64,000 bases of DNA from Paenibacillus sp. Root444D2 (GTDB lineage Bacteria > Bacillota > Bacilli > Paenibacillales > NBRC-103111), in the NCBI RefSeq assembly GCF_001426375.1, contig NZ_LMEO01000045.1, positions 867,173-931,172 on the forward strand. The letters are read 5' to 3'. Every line of letters starts with the position of its first letter. Within the stretch, counting starts at the first letter, position 1. The notes under the pieces were generated by a model. The model saw only the letters and a list, made by a program, of their open reading frames with translations, was not told the DNA's origin and ran no database searches. The position numbers and the translations under genes are program-made. Below are positions 1-9,463 of this stretch, in pieces.

Positions 1-862
1 AGTACCCGGTAAATGGCAGCGTCTTGCCTTGACCAACAACTCGCTGAAGAAGATGGCTAATGAGAATTTCCCGCCACAAGTCCGCATAGGGATGGGCAAA
101 ATAAGGGACACCCGTTTCCGTCTTTACTCGGTCCATTTCCCAGTCCATTTCTACTTGATCATCAGCTTTAAGCACGCCGTCGTTAACCGGGCCTGTTCCG
201 TCAGGCGCAGGATATCCATCCTCGAAAACAGGCTTTGTCCCCTGCATGAGGCCAACAACCGTATAAGGAATATTTATTGACCACCGATCAATAAAACCCA
301 TTCCTACTGAAAATTGCTGAAGAGCATCGCCAGCGTGCTGTCCATTGGGATGGTCTTTTACGATCCGCCCGATTTCCCTTATAGGCTTGATCGTTTTCGT
401 TTCTTGGATCTGATAAACACTGGGATTGTTCTTTGCTCCTTCTTCCTCACGAAGAGAATTGAGCTTCTGGATCCAAGGAGCGGCTTGCAAAAATCGGAGT
501 GGTCTGCTTTCCTCGAAAAGGTCGGATGGCAGGTGAGCGTACCCTTTATCCGCTGGCCTTCCCAGCATATATCCAAATCTATCGGCAAGGCAGTTTAATC
601 CGGCATAGGAAATGACCGTTCCACCCTGTTCAGCAAATTCCCATACAATCGAAGCAGTGTCTGTATGCTCCTCCATCAAACCAATTAAAAGCACATCCAA
701 TTGACAAGCTTTGATCTGATTCACATTCGTTAGCCATTGAAAGGTTATGCCTCGGTGTGCAAGAATTTCTCCAAGAAACTGTTCGAATACATTGAGTCCA
801 AACTCCCAACGCCGTTTCGCCGTGTTTTCATCTATCAGAATCCCTACTTTAGCCAGCTTCAT
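1..862 (-). CDS. Unrecognised protein, amidotransferase/ThuA-like N-terminal part (3' end outside window)
   Basis: The frame is open from an ATG at 862 to the window edge, giving 287 residues without a stop; a good ribosome site (AAGGGGG) lies just upstream. I do not recognise the family with certainty. The first ~110 residues alternate hydrophobic strands and helices (KVGILID, LDVLLIG, GGTVISYAGL), as in class I glutamine-amidotransferase or ThuA-like folds, followed by a polar, probably all-beta region. No signal peptide is seen, so it is probably cytoplasmic. It starts 30 bp after the DegT-type aminotransferase gene and behind the first GH38 mannosidase, so it probably belongs to the same glycan-use transcript. 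Function is inferred from context only. Confidence 0.6.
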   Translation of the reverse strand, partial: MKLAKVGILIDENTAKRRWEFGLNVFEQFLGEILAHRGITFQWLTNVNQIKACQLDVLLIGLMEEHTDTASIVWEFAEQGGTVISYAGLNCLADRFGYMLGRPADKGYAHLPSDLFEESRPLRFLQAAPWIQKLNSLREEEGAKNNPSVYQIQETKTIKPIREIGRIVKDHPNGQHAGDALQQFSVGMGFIDRWSINIPYTVVGLMQGTKPVFEDGYPAPDGTGPVNDGVLKADDQVEMDWEMDRVKTETGVPYFAHPYADLWREILISHLLQRVVGQGKTLPFTGY

Positions 863-892
863 GCTAAAACCCCCTTATTCCCATTCAATGTG

Positions 893-2089
893 TTAGCTTA
901 CAGCACGGATAACTTTCAACACGGCTTCAGCGATTTGATGCATATCCTTCTCTCCGGCAAGAAGAACGTTTTGCATCAACCATAATACTTCCTTATCGCA
1001 AAACCTCTCACTTATTGGACATGAATATATGCGCTCTACACCAGTCCATTTTTTCGTATCCGCAATTACCGCCTTATTATGATTAAGAGATACATATCCC
1101 GGCTGTGCTGGAATCCCTTCCGCATTAAGCATATTGATCACACTCATCTTATCAATCCGATCGGCAAGCGCAGGGTCCAGTGCAAACATATACATATGCC
1201 TGCCATTAGCGGTAATCCGTGGATCCGTCTGCAGTAACCGAATCCCTTCAATTTCAGCAAAAAGCTCATTTAATAGCTTGGCATTGCGCTCACGCAGGGC
1301 AAATTGCTCTTTAAAGCGGCTAAGCTGGGCCAGAACAATCGCCGCCTGAAACTCCGTCATACGCAAATTCCAGCCGATTCGTTCATGCTGATACCATTCG
1401 CCTTTGCGAATTCTTCCCACATTGGTTAGCGACCAAGCATGGTCGGCCACTTCTTCATCGTTTGAGAGCATAATTCCGCCCTCTCCCGAAGTGATATTCT
1501 TGCCAAGTTGAAAACTGAAAGATCCGATATCCCCGAGAGCCCCGACCTTGCGCCCCTCCCATTCTGCGCCAACTCCCTGCGCCGAATCCTCAATCAGACG
1601 CAATCCATGCTTAGCCGCAATCTCCTTCAGTCGCGTCATATTTGCGGGTGCACCCGCAATATGAACAGCGACGATCGCTTTTGTTCTCGGTGTAATCGCT
1701 GCCTCCACTTTCTCCGGGTCCAAATTAAGCGTATCCGATTCCACATCTACAAATACGGGAATAGCACCGAATATCAATGCGGATGTTGCAGTTGCAATAA
1801 AGGTATACGGCGGCATAATGACCTCATCCCCCGGCTGCACACCTACAGCTTGAAGGGCCACGGTTAACCCCATCGTCCCGTTTACCAGCGTGATTGCGTG
1901 CTTCGCCTGATGAAGTTCGGCAAACCGCTCCTCCAGCTCTACAAGTTTAATGCGGGTTCCTGATCCGCCCCATTTACCGGAGCGAACCACTTCGAGAATC
2001 AATCGTTCTTCTTCTTCCCCAACAATCGGCCAGCTTGGAAAGGGGGCCGTTCTTACGGGTGTTCCTCCGGTGAGCGCTAATTTATCCAT
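893..2089 (-). CDS. DegT/DnrJ/EryC1/StrS-family PLP aminotransferase
   Basis: At 398 residues this is full length for the sugar-aminotransferase family. Fold-type I features are visible: a glycine-containing cofactor-phosphate region near residues 69-75 (VNGTMGL), Asp168 in EDSAQ that contacts the pyridine nitrogen, and the Schiff-base Lys197 in LGKNITSGEGG. Family members transfer an amino group to keto-sugars, usually sugar nucleotides, although many relatives in catabolic clusters have other substrates. The ATG at 2089 is preceded by GGGAGATGG. The gene lies 36 bp after the GH38 mannosidase gene and 30 bp before the partial amidotransferase-like gene, so the three look cotranscribed. The substrate cannot be read from the sequence. 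Confidence 0.88.
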   Translation of the reverse strand: MDKLALTGGTPVRTAPFPSWPIVGEEEERLILEVVRSGKWGGSGTRIKLVELEERFAELHQAKHAITLVNGTMGLTVALQAVGVQPGDEVIMPPYTFIATATSALIFGAIPVFVDVESDTLNLDPEKVEAAITPRTKAIVAVHIAGAPANMTRLKEIAAKHGLRLIEDSAQGVGAEWEGRKVGALGDIGSFSFQLGKNITSGEGGIMLSNDEEVADHAWSLTNVGRIRKGEWYQHERIGWNLRMTEFQAAIVLAQLSRFKEQFALRERNAKLLNELFAEIEGIRLLQTDPRITANGRHMYMFALDPALADRIDKMSVINMLNAEGIPAQPGYVSLNHNKAVIADTKKWTGVERIYSCPISERFCDKEVLWLMQNVLLAGEKDMHQIAEAVLKVIRAVS

Positions 2090-2125
2090 TTATCGTTCCA
2101 TCTCCCTTGCTCTTTATGATAGGAA

Positions 2126-4603
2126 TTAACATTCCATGACATTTTCCTGGGTGAGCTTTCCAGCTTCGACGTCCAGACGTAATGTTTTCATTTCAAACTT
2201 GCCGAGCTCGACCTGCTGCTCGATTCCCAGCGCGGGCAAATGAATGATCGTAGAACGCGGTTGCCCGGTTGGTTCAAATAAGCGAATGATGTAATCTTCG
2301 GAAGCTTCCGCTTTCTTAAACGCAGTCATCTGCACCACATCGTCACTCAAAGTAATCAGCGGTTTAGGCAGCTCTCCGGCACCGGAGGGGAAATAGGTGA
2401 GGGCGTATGGCTTCTCATTATGTGCCAATGCCTCCCTATCCACGGAAGCAACTCGGTCCACAAGCTCGGAGCCTTTAAACCAAAATGAATATTTGCGCTC
2501 TCCCTGATCCATTCGGTTGGAAAAGCGATCTCTAGGCATCGTATTGGTCTTCTTGCCCCCGGGCAGTGCAGAATATCCAGGAGAACGAAGCAAGGACAGC
2601 CTCATCTCCCCATCTAACATATCCGAGCCATAAATCCCATCATTCGTGCAGGTAAAAGCAACGTTGTGTGCCTCTGAGAAAACGCCCACCCATTTTTGCG
2701 ACACAACTTCTCTTCCGTTATTTGGTAATTCATCTGTTCCATAGGCCACCTGCCCGCGATATTGGGCATCGTTAAAGAGGGTCGGTACGGCTAATTTCAA
2801 CATGCTCTTCTTTTCATTCCAATGAACCAGCACATCAACCTGAATTTCCGTTCCCTGCTTCGGCAGCTTATAGGTTTGGCATATAGAGGAATCGCCATAA
2901 GACATTAGTGCTTCTACGACGGTTCTCGCTTCCCCGTCTTCAACAATTCTTACGCTCTCTATGGACTTTCCGGGAAGTCCTGAATATCGGGTGCCTTGTC
3001 TTTTGGACATCAACCCAAAGCATCCTTTTTTCTTAGGAAAGCTCTGGATCTGACTGCCCCAAGAGTCATCTTGATCCTCCATAACGATAGGTTGAAACGC
3101 ATTCTCCTTTAAATAAGACACACCGCTTGCTTTATACAGATCGATCAAGCCCGTCTTCGTATTGATGACTACCTCAAGATCGTCGGTTTTGAACAAAATC
3201 TTTCCTTTTTCTGCTTGAAGCATCGGCTTTGGCTTTGCTGTCAAAAACTCAATCTTTACATCAAAACGATTCATTTGACCCGGCTCCAACTCGGCAGCAA
3301 AAACGGATCGTTTTCTCCAGTCGATATAAAGATTACTTACTTCCTTTTCCACCTGAGAAGGCAGTCTTAGTCCGTCCTTGTACACAATAGGATTGGCAAA
3401 CTGATCCTTGGAGCCTTTGGGCAGTTGAAATTCACATTCAAATATCCCTTTCACCTTGTAAGGATGCGGGTTGTAGATGAAGATCGGAACTTCCCCTTCC
3501 TCCGCCCTCTTCTGACCGGCAGTTAAAGCAAAGAATGCTCTAGCCTTCAATCTGGATATGATCTCCAGCCCATGGTCCATTAGCCTTAACGAATTGTCTT
3601 CAACTAGCTGTATGGAAGATCCCGGCAAAATATCATGGAATTCGGCGATCATCAGATCGATAAGAGACCCTTGAATATCCTGCTGCGGATATGTCGTAAG
3701 CCCTTGCAATGCGGCGTTGGACATCATCTTCTCCAGCATGTAGATCTCATTTTCCAATAAGCGATGCTTTTGTTTGATGCGAATCTGCGAGGTATAACAG
3801 CCAACTGCCCAAGGGTTTAAATCCTTCTCATACCTTGGCAATGCTTTACCGCTGGCTTTCAATTCTATAAAATAATCCTCCGGTATGGAGTGAATGATTT
3901 CGAAATCCGTTGTTTTCTCCGCTAACGCTTTCAGATTGTTCAAGTCGATTCTTGAGGGACCTCCGCCATGGTTACCAATCCCCCATAACACAAGCCCTTC
4001 GGATTTACCCTTATTCGCTTCTAACCAGCTCTCTACTTTAAGGTGCGCCTTGCCGTGGCCGGAAAGGTAAGCCTTAAACGCCCGATGTCCAACAACCTCC
4101 GACCCATCATAGCCAACCCATATAAATTCTTCATCAGGGAGCATGCAATCATTCTCCGCAGGTCGGCAAAAGATATACGAATCAAAGCCGGATTTCGCCA
4201 TAATCTGAACTAAACCGCGTGTATGGCCAAAGGGATCAAAATTAATAGCGGTCTTTGGCTCCATACCAAATTTTTCTCTGAAATATGCTCTTCCTAATAG
4301 AATTTGTCTCACAAAAGACTCGCCACTGGGCATATTGCAGTCCGGTTGTAAATACCAGCCGCCCATAATATGCCATTTCCCTTGTTTGACCAGCCCTTGA
4401 ATTCGCTGAAATAAACTAGGATCGTACTCTTCAATCCATTTATATAAGATTACTTCATTATGATTAAATACGAACCCCTCATATTCTTCGCAAAAATCAG
4501 CTGCTATGCGGAAGGTAGAAAGCGCCTCTCCTGCACCTTCTTCAATTTCCCATAACCATGCAGGGTCTAAATGAGCGTTGCAGATCAAATGTAGTTTGCG
4601 CAT
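2126..4603 (-). CDS. Alpha-mannosidase, glycoside hydrolase family 38 (first copy)
   Basis: 825 residues with the GH38 zinc and catalytic signatures: the N-terminal HxD motif (NAHLDPAW, His11 and Asp13), the nucleophile region NFDPFGH (Asp123), and the later FHDILPGS motif that supplies another zinc-binding histidine. The C-terminal half is the beta-rich domain usual in the family. There is no signal peptide, so it should act in the cytoplasm on imported mannosides, removing alpha-linked mannose. The ATG at 4603 follows GAGGAG. It lies 82 bp after the first ABC importer, with a terminator in between, so it may need its own promoter or read-through. The second GH38 gene at 14350-17091 is clearly divergent, so this is not a recent duplication. 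Confidence 0.93.
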   Translation of the reverse strand: MRKLHLICNAHLDPAWLWEIEEGAGEALSTFRIAADFCEEYEGFVFNHNEVILYKWIEEYDPSLFQRIQGLVKQGKWHIMGGWYLQPDCNMPSGESFVRQILLGRAYFREKFGMEPKTAINFDPFGHTRGLVQIMAKSGFDSYIFCRPAENDCMLPDEEFIWVGYDGSEVVGHRAFKAYLSGHGKAHLKVESWLEANKGKSEGLVLWGIGNHGGGPSRIDLNNLKALAEKTTDFEIIHSIPEDYFIELKASGKALPRYEKDLNPWAVGCYTSQIRIKQKHRLLENEIYMLEKMMSNAALQGLTTYPQQDIQGSLIDLMIAEFHDILPGSSIQLVEDNSLRLMDHGLEIISRLKARAFFALTAGQKRAEEGEVPIFIYNPHPYKVKGIFECEFQLPKGSKDQFANPIVYKDGLRLPSQVEKEVSNLYIDWRKRSVFAAELEPGQMNRFDVKIEFLTAKPKPMLQAEKGKILFKTDDLEVVINTKTGLIDLYKASGVSYLKENAFQPIVMEDQDDSWGSQIQSFPKKKGCFGLMSKRQGTRYSGLPGKSIESVRIVEDGEARTVVEALMSYGDSSICQTYKLPKQGTEIQVDVLVHWNEKKSMLKLAVPTLFNDAQYRGQVAYGTDELPNNGREVVSQKWVGVFSEAHNVAFTCTNDGIYGSDMLDGEMRLSLLRSPGYSALPGGKKTNTMPRDRFSNRMDQGERKYSFWFKGSELVDRVASVDREALAHNEKPYALTYFPSGAGELPKPLITLSDDVVQMTAFKKAEASEDYIIRLFEPTGQPRSTIIHLPALGIEQQVELGKFEMKTLRLDVEAGKLTQENVMEC

Positions 4604-4635
4604 ATTTCTCCTCCTACGCCTATCTGTTATTTTAG

Positions 4636-4664
4636 AAAACCCCCGACTTTTTAGGGTTCGGGGG
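4636..4664 (-). terminator. Rho-independent terminator after the first ABC importer
   Basis: On the minus strand a perfect 7-bp GC-rich stem (CCCCCGA/TCGGGGG, 4640-4646 and 4658-4664) is followed by TTTT. It lies 22 bp after the solute-binding protein stop codon and before the mannosidase gene. Confidence 0.8.
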
Positions 4665-4685
4665 CCTTGTTATTCATTACCAGAC

Positions 4686-6287
4686 TTATTTTTTGTGCAT
4701 TTTATTGTACCATTCTGTTGCTTCTTTAATTAATTGATCGCCACCGCGCTTCTTCCAGTCCGCAACGAAATCATTAAATTTGTCAGCAGATTCTTTCCCC
4801 GTCATAACCTTTGCTGCAAACTCCAACCACAATCCGTCATATTTCAATTCCGGATGCGCAACCGCAGACGGCATGGTCGGCATGTCAAGGCCATCATCAA
4901 CCAAGCCTTCTTTTGCTGCGACAGCCAACGATTTGAGAATCATGTCACCGCCGCCACCCGGCTTGTTCTTAATGTATTCCGGATCCGTCAGGTGCGTTTT
5001 TGGTCCTGTGAAGTGAACCCACTCCTGGTGCATAAACTGCTCGCTGTTCCCTTGATCGGTTGTCGGATAGTTGTACTTAACCTTGCCGCCCTCTTCTGTG
5101 TAATCTGTGCCCTTTAATCCATAGACGAAGAAGTCATCTTTCGCTTTGTCACCGGTTGCATAATACCAGTCAAGGAATTTAATAATGGCTGCTGGGTCTT
5201 TCGCACTTTTCGGTATTGTCCATACAAAATCAGACACTGTAGAGCCCATGGAATAAATGCCACCCGGTTTACCGCTTGGACCAACAGGTGAAGCAATAAC
5301 TGCTAATTCCGCCTTCGGATCGCCTGCTTTCACGGAAGTGGACCAAGAATCAGGCTGCGCTGAGGAATGTGCCCACATGCCAACAATGGCTTGAGCTTTG
5401 ATTTTGGCATCCCAATCTTTCCCTTGATTCACCAAAACCTCATTATCAATGAGTTTCTCGGCGTACAACTTTTGGTAGATTTTCAAAGCATCAACCATCT
5501 CAGGACGAATAATGTTTGGAACGAGCTGTCCGTCAATAAATTTCCACGCTTGTGGTTGGACATCATAAGCGCCGAAGAAAGCATACCCAAATGATAGCTT
5601 CGCACGGGCAGAGAATGGAATCTCATCCTTCTTTCCGTTCCCGTTCGGATCTTGGTCGCGGAAGGCAGTTAGCATCTTGATATAATCGTCTACTGTTTTG
5701 GGTTCTGCCATACCAATCTTATTCAACCAATCTTTGCGGATATAAGTGACCGTGTCGACACGGATCGGGTTCGGCTGAGGAATGCCATAAATCTTGCCAT
5801 CCCTACTTACTTTTGCACTATCCCAAGATTCTTGAGGAATATTTTTCTTAAGATTTGGACCATACTTGTCTATTAAATCGTTGAGCGGAAGAAGTTGACC
5901 AGCATCAATTGCAGGAGCTATCTGCGGTGTGTTAATCCCGTGAGTCTGCAGCAGGTCAGGTAACTCCCCTCCTGCCATGAGTAATGTAAGGTTTTGCTCA
6001 TAATTGGTATGTTGAATAAGCTGCAAATTCAGGTCGACATTGGCAAGCTCCTCCAATTTTTTCACGTATTTATCACTATTGATGTCTGATGACTGTTCCA
6101 CATATTTCAAACCGCCGGTTTCAAGCGCGACTTTAATCTTTGTGGGCTCTTGCTTCGGAACTGACGTTGCTTGACCAGAAGCTTGTGGTTGTTTGACCGG
6201 CTCCTCGGTTTTAGTAGAACAGCCATACAAAACACTTGTCATCATAGCAGCACACGACATAACAACGAACGGTTTTCTAAATTTCAC
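4686..6287 (-). CDS. Extracellular solute-binding lipoprotein of an LplABC-type importer (set 1)
   Basis: About 533 residues from a GTG at 6287, chosen because GGGGAGAGG sits 5 bp upstream and the protein then begins directly with a lipoprotein signal (charged start, hydrophobic core, lipobox VLYGC). An in-frame ATG at 6329 would overlap the permease stop and add 14 polar residues without a ribosome site. It belongs to the large (500-550 residue) Lpl/YtcQ-type binding proteins common in Paenibacillus, with the Asp/Asn-rich DPNGNGKKDEIPFS motif typical of that group. It captures an oligosaccharide outside the membrane and hands it to the two permeases encoded just upstream. No ATPase gene is present. 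Confidence 0.9.
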   Translation of the reverse strand: MKFRKPFVVMSCAAMMTSVLYGCSTKTEEPVKQPQASGQATSVPKQEPTKIKVALETGGLKYVEQSSDINSDKYVKKLEELANVDLNLQLIQHTNYEQNLTLLMAGGELPDLLQTHGINTPQIAPAIDAGQLLPLNDLIDKYGPNLKKNIPQESWDSAKVSRDGKIYGIPQPNPIRVDTVTYIRKDWLNKIGMAEPKTVDDYIKMLTAFRDQDPNGNGKKDEIPFSARAKLSFGYAFFGAYDVQPQAWKFIDGQLVPNIIRPEMVDALKIYQKLYAEKLIDNEVLVNQGKDWDAKIKAQAIVGMWAHSSAQPDSWSTSVKAGDPKAELAVIASPVGPSGKPGGIYSMGSTVSDFVWTIPKSAKDPAAIIKFLDWYYATGDKAKDDFFVYGLKGTDYTEEGGKVKYNYPTTDQGNSEQFMHQEWVHFTGPKTHLTDPEYIKNKPGGGGDMILKSLAVAAKEGLVDDGLDMPTMPSAVAHPELKYDGLWLEFAAKVMTGKESADKFNDFVADWKKRGGDQLIKEATEWYNKMHKK

Positions 6288-6325
6288 TGTGACCTCTCCC
6301 CATTTCAAAAGTGTTTTTTTATTAT

Positions 6326-7198
6326 TCACCCTTTAACCGAGCCCAGCATTGAGCCTTTCACAAAATGCTTTTGAATCAAAGGATAGACAATCAGAATAGG
6401 CAAGGTAGCCACTATAATGGAAGCCATTTTAAGCCCCTCCACCGATTGCACGGTAAGCAAAGCCGCATTATGCAGCATTTGCTCTGCATCGTTCTGCACG
6501 ATGAGCTGTCGAAGCTTAACCTGCAGCGGATATAAGTGAGGATTACGAATGTACATCATGGCTGCGTAATAACCATTCCAGTGCGAGACTGCATAGAAGA
6601 GACCAATCGTGCTTAATGAAGGTAGTGATAATGGATATACAATACGAAACAAAGTCCGATATTCCCCACATCCGTCTATTTTCGCAGAGTCAACAAGACC
6701 TTCCGGAATGTTTTGAAAAAATGAGATCATAATAATCAGGTTAAATGCGCTAATTGTGCCCGGAATAATCAATGACCAAACAGTATCTATCATTCCTAAG
6801 GACTTCACTACCAGATAGCTCGGAATCATGGGAGCTTGGAATATCATTGTAAAGAGAATAAACAGCATGATAAATTTGCGTCCCTTTATATCCTTTTTAG
6901 TTAAGCCGAAGGCCATCAGGGAAGTAAAAAACAAGTTTGAAGCCGTTCCTACAACTGTAACGAATACCGTAACCCCGATCGACCGCCATATATTCGGATC
7001 GCTGAAAACAGCACGGTAGTTATCCAAGGTAAATTGGGATGGCCAGAGTTGAACATCTCCCCTGTCAATCGCCAGTCCGCTGCTCAAAGATCCGGCAACA
7101 ATATGCATAAACGGTATCAGCATGAGCAGCGAAGTAGCAATTAAGAAGATATAATTAATGTTCATAAATACCTTTTCTAAAACAGTCGTTCGATTCAT
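6326..7198 (-). CDS. Carbohydrate ABC permease, LplC/YtcP type (set 1)
   Basis: 290 residues with six predicted membrane spans, beginning near residues 14-32. The cytoplasmic EAA loop reads DSAKIDGCGEYRTLFRIVYP, the contact site for the ATPase, and the C-terminus ends in the family motif KHFVKGSMLGSVKG. Second permease of the importer, placed between LplB and the binding protein with gaps of about 20-40 bp, so cotranscribed. Transport energy must come from an ATPase encoded elsewhere, as with MsmX in Bacillus (established for related importers, inferred here). Confidence 0.92.
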   Translation of the reverse strand: MNRTTVLEKVFMNINYIFLIATSLLMLIPFMHIVAGSLSSGLAIDRGDVQLWPSQFTLDNYRAVFSDPNIWRSIGVTVFVTVVGTASNLFFTSLMAFGLTKKDIKGRKFIMLFILFTMIFQAPMIPSYLVVKSLGMIDTVWSLIIPGTISAFNLIIMISFFQNIPEGLVDSAKIDGCGEYRTLFRIVYPLSLPSLSTIGLFYAVSHWNGYYAAMMYIRNPHLYPLQVKLRQLIVQNDAEQMLHNAALLTVQSVEGLKMASIIVATLPILIVYPLIQKHFVKGSMLGSVKG

Positions 7199-7218
7199 CT
7201 TGAGGCGAACCTCCTTTG

Positions 7219-8148
7219 CTAGTAGATAGAGTTGCCTGTCGCCTTTTTGCTTAACTGATTAGCAGCTATGATTAGAATAAACCCAACAACGGATTTAAAG
7301 ATCCCGATCGCTGTCGTTGCACTGAATTGTGCGCCCAATAGCCCAACCCTATAAATATAAGTGTCAAACACTTCGCCCACATCGTAAACAAGTGGATTCA
7401 GGAACATATAAATCTGCTCGAAGCCCGTATCCATAATACTGCCAATTCGCAGTAAAAACAGGATCGCGATGGTTGGCAATATACTAGGTAAAGTGATGCT
7501 GAATACTTGTCTGAACTTCCCCGCCCCATCCATCTCAGCGGATTCATAGAGCTCAGGATTAATGCCGGCTAATGCTGCCAAGTAAATAATCGTCCCCCAC
7601 CCGACTTCCTTCCAAATCCCGGATGAAACAATAATGGATCGGAAATACCCAGGCTCTTGAACAAAGAAGATAGGCTCTCCGCCAAAATATGTGATCATTT
7701 CGTTAATCATCCCTACCCTCGGAGACAACAGGTTAATGAACAAACCACCTACGATAACCCAGGATAAAAAATGTGGCAAATAGAGTACCGTTTGGATAAT
7801 TCGCTTAAATATCATCTTCCTAACTTCGTTTAGCAGCAGTGCTAGGATAATAGGCGCGGGAAATCCAAGAACAAGCTGGTATAAGCTAATGATCAATGTA
7901 TTTTTAAGTACACGGTAAAATTCAGGATATGCAAAAAGATTCTCGAAATGTTTAAGCCCGACAAACTTACTATGAAACACGCCATTGAATATGTTGTAAT
8001 CCTGAAAAGCGATAATGCTCCCGCATAGAGGGATGTAGATAAAAATAATAAAGAATAAGAGTCCGGGGACAATCATTGAGTAGGTCTGCCAATTCTTTAT
8101 GAAATAGTTCTTTTTTCTTGGTATCGCTTTCATCTCGACTGATTTCAT
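7219..8148 (-). CDS. Carbohydrate ABC permease, LplB type (set 1)
   Basis: 309 residues, six predicted membrane spans, with the LplB-type motif FKRIIQTVLYLPHFLSWVIV and the EAA loop ESAEMDGAGKFRQVFSITLP. The ATG at 8148 is preceded by GAGGGGGAAGAA. It is the first gene of the lplB-lplC-binding protein operon, which ends at the terminator near 4640. A nearly identical gene order is seen in sets 2 and 3 of this window. Confidence 0.92.
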   Translation of the reverse strand: MKSVEMKAIPRKKNYFIKNWQTYSMIVPGLLFFIIFIYIPLCGSIIAFQDYNIFNGVFHSKFVGLKHFENLFAYPEFYRVLKNTLIISLYQLVLGFPAPIILALLLNEVRKMIFKRIIQTVLYLPHFLSWVIVGGLFINLLSPRVGMINEMITYFGGEPIFFVQEPGYFRSIIVSSGIWKEVGWGTIIYLAALAGINPELYESAEMDGAGKFRQVFSITLPSILPTIAILFLLRIGSIMDTGFEQIYMFLNPLVYDVGEVFDTYIYRVGLLGAQFSATTAIGIFKSVVGFILIIAANQLSKKATGNSIY

Positions 8149-8186
8149 TTCTTCCCCCTCGTTCTTCTTTGCTATAGATCCAACTA

Positions 8187-8231
8187 TATCTACTTTTTAT
8201 TTGCAGCAACAGGTCAATTTTTGCGAAAATT
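8187..8231 (-). promoter_or_regulatory. Possible promoter and inverted repeat before importer set 1
   Basis: On the minus strand TTGACC (8212-8217) and TAGATA (8187-8192) are 19 bp apart, acceptable but not ideal for the housekeeping sigma factor. A perfect 6-bp inverted repeat, AATTTT-TGCG-AAAATT (8216-8231), overlaps the -35 box and could be a regulator site. Confidence 0.3.
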
Positions 8232-8241
8232 TGTGTTATTT

Positions 8242-9255
8242 TTACTTAAATAATAAAGGTACTGTCTTTACATTCTCGTCTGCTTCTACAGCAGCTTTAG
8301 AAGCGTTCAGTACATCTTTCCTGGTAAGGATCGCATGCTTTCCTTCTATACGATGAAGAAAGTCCTGCATAATTCCGCATGGGGGATTTAGCAGCATAAC
8401 CGAATGTAAGCTATACTCACCCGTAACCTTAAGCATCATTGGAGTCTGTGAAACAAGCGGATCGCCAAGAAGTCTTAACTCGGCGGACCCTTTGGTTCCG
8501 GCAACGAAAATTCGGCAATCCCCCCAAGTCCAGCTTTTGCCCGGCGTATGCCAATCTGCATACAATTGAGCGACTAAACCACTCTCCATTTGTACGAGCA
8601 GTTGTGCTGAATCGTAAAAAGTCGGATACTCGTTCAAGATTTGTTTTCTCATGTACCCCTCAGCAGTGATGATTTCACTTTCAGTAAACCAACGAAGCAA
8701 GTCAATATCGTGAATGAGTAAATCGTTAATAATGCCTCCTGACTGTTCTCGATGAAAGAACCATTCAGGTCGATTATTTACACTTAATCTATGTGGTTTC
8801 CTCATCGCGATGGACACCAATTCCCCCAAAGCGCCTTCATCGATTTGCTGCTTTAGCGTGTAGATAGCAGGATGAAACCGTTCTGTTAAAAGCATGCCGA
8901 TCTGGATGTTCCCCCTTTCCATAACGGCCTCCAAACGGGATAACCCATGGCGGTCAGTAACCATAGGCTTGTCAAGCATAATATGCTTGTTCCGCTGCTC
9001 ACACAACTCAATTACATCAATCTTACGTTTATTAATGGCCGCACAGCCTACGATTTCAATTTCAGGCTTCAGCGCATCCTCCATATTACTCAATAGGGGA
9101 ATATCATATTTATGCGAAAGAATTGCTGCAAGATTACTCTCTTTTTGATCATCAAAGATTCCCGCACACCGATGCCCTAGATGCAGCATTTCCTCAATAA
9201 AAACTTGTATATGTGCATGCTGGCAGCCAATGATAGAAAATGAACTTTTCTCCAA
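8242..9255 (-). CDS. Gfo/Idh/MocA-family oxidoreductase
   Basis: 337 residues. The N-terminus carries a Rossmann strand (SFSIIGCQHAH), atypical because the usual GxGxxG is reduced, followed by the conserved DKPM motif (the EKP equivalent) near residue 94 and the substrate-domain HDIDLLRW motif. The family oxidises or reduces sugars and sugar derivatives with NAD(P). The start is a TTG at 9255 behind AAAGGAGAGG. It is transcribed away from the sensor kinase gene and 93 bp ahead of the importer operon, and may be the first gene of that transcript. Substrate not predictable. Confidence 0.85.
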   Translation of the reverse strand: MEKSSFSIIGCQHAHIQVFIEEMLHLGHRCAGIFDDQKESNLAAILSHKYDIPLLSNMEDALKPEIEIVGCAAINKRKIDVIELCEQRNKHIMLDKPMVTDRHGLSRLEAVMERGNIQIGMLLTERFHPAIYTLKQQIDEGALGELVSIAMRKPHRLSVNNRPEWFFHREQSGGIINDLLIHDIDLLRWFTESEIITAEGYMRKQILNEYPTFYDSAQLLVQMESGLVAQLYADWHTPGKSWTWGDCRIFVAGTKGSAELRLLGDPLVSQTPMMLKVTGEYSLHSVMLLNPPCGIMQDFLHRIEGKHAILTRKDVLNASKAAVEADENVKTVPLLFK

Positions 9256-9380
9256 GGGTGATCCTCTCCTTTGTGTTTATATAGTTTACACCCCACATGA
9301 TGACATGACTTTTTATAACATTCAACCCTTAATTTAGAGTCCATTTGTGCGATTACGGTCCGGTTGTGGTGCAAAACTTG

Positions 9381-9398
9381 TATACTTTAAAAAGTATA
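9381..9398. promoter_or_regulatory. Perfect 8-bp inverted repeat in the divergent promoter region
   Basis: TATACTTT-AA-AAAGTATA lies between the oxidoreductase (minus) and sensor kinase (plus) genes, close to a TATAAT hexamer at 9404-9409. It is a plausible operator or AT-rich promoter element. Confidence 0.35.
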
Positions 9399-9463
9399 TT
9401 CCTTATAATAAATGGGGAGTACCCCTATTGATCCACACTAGTTTTAGGGACTTAGGAGGCAAA

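Noticed and set aside
1508..1867. 119-codon plus-strand frame inside the DegT aminotransferase gene
   Set aside because: Antisense shadow of a well-supported gene, without ribosome site.
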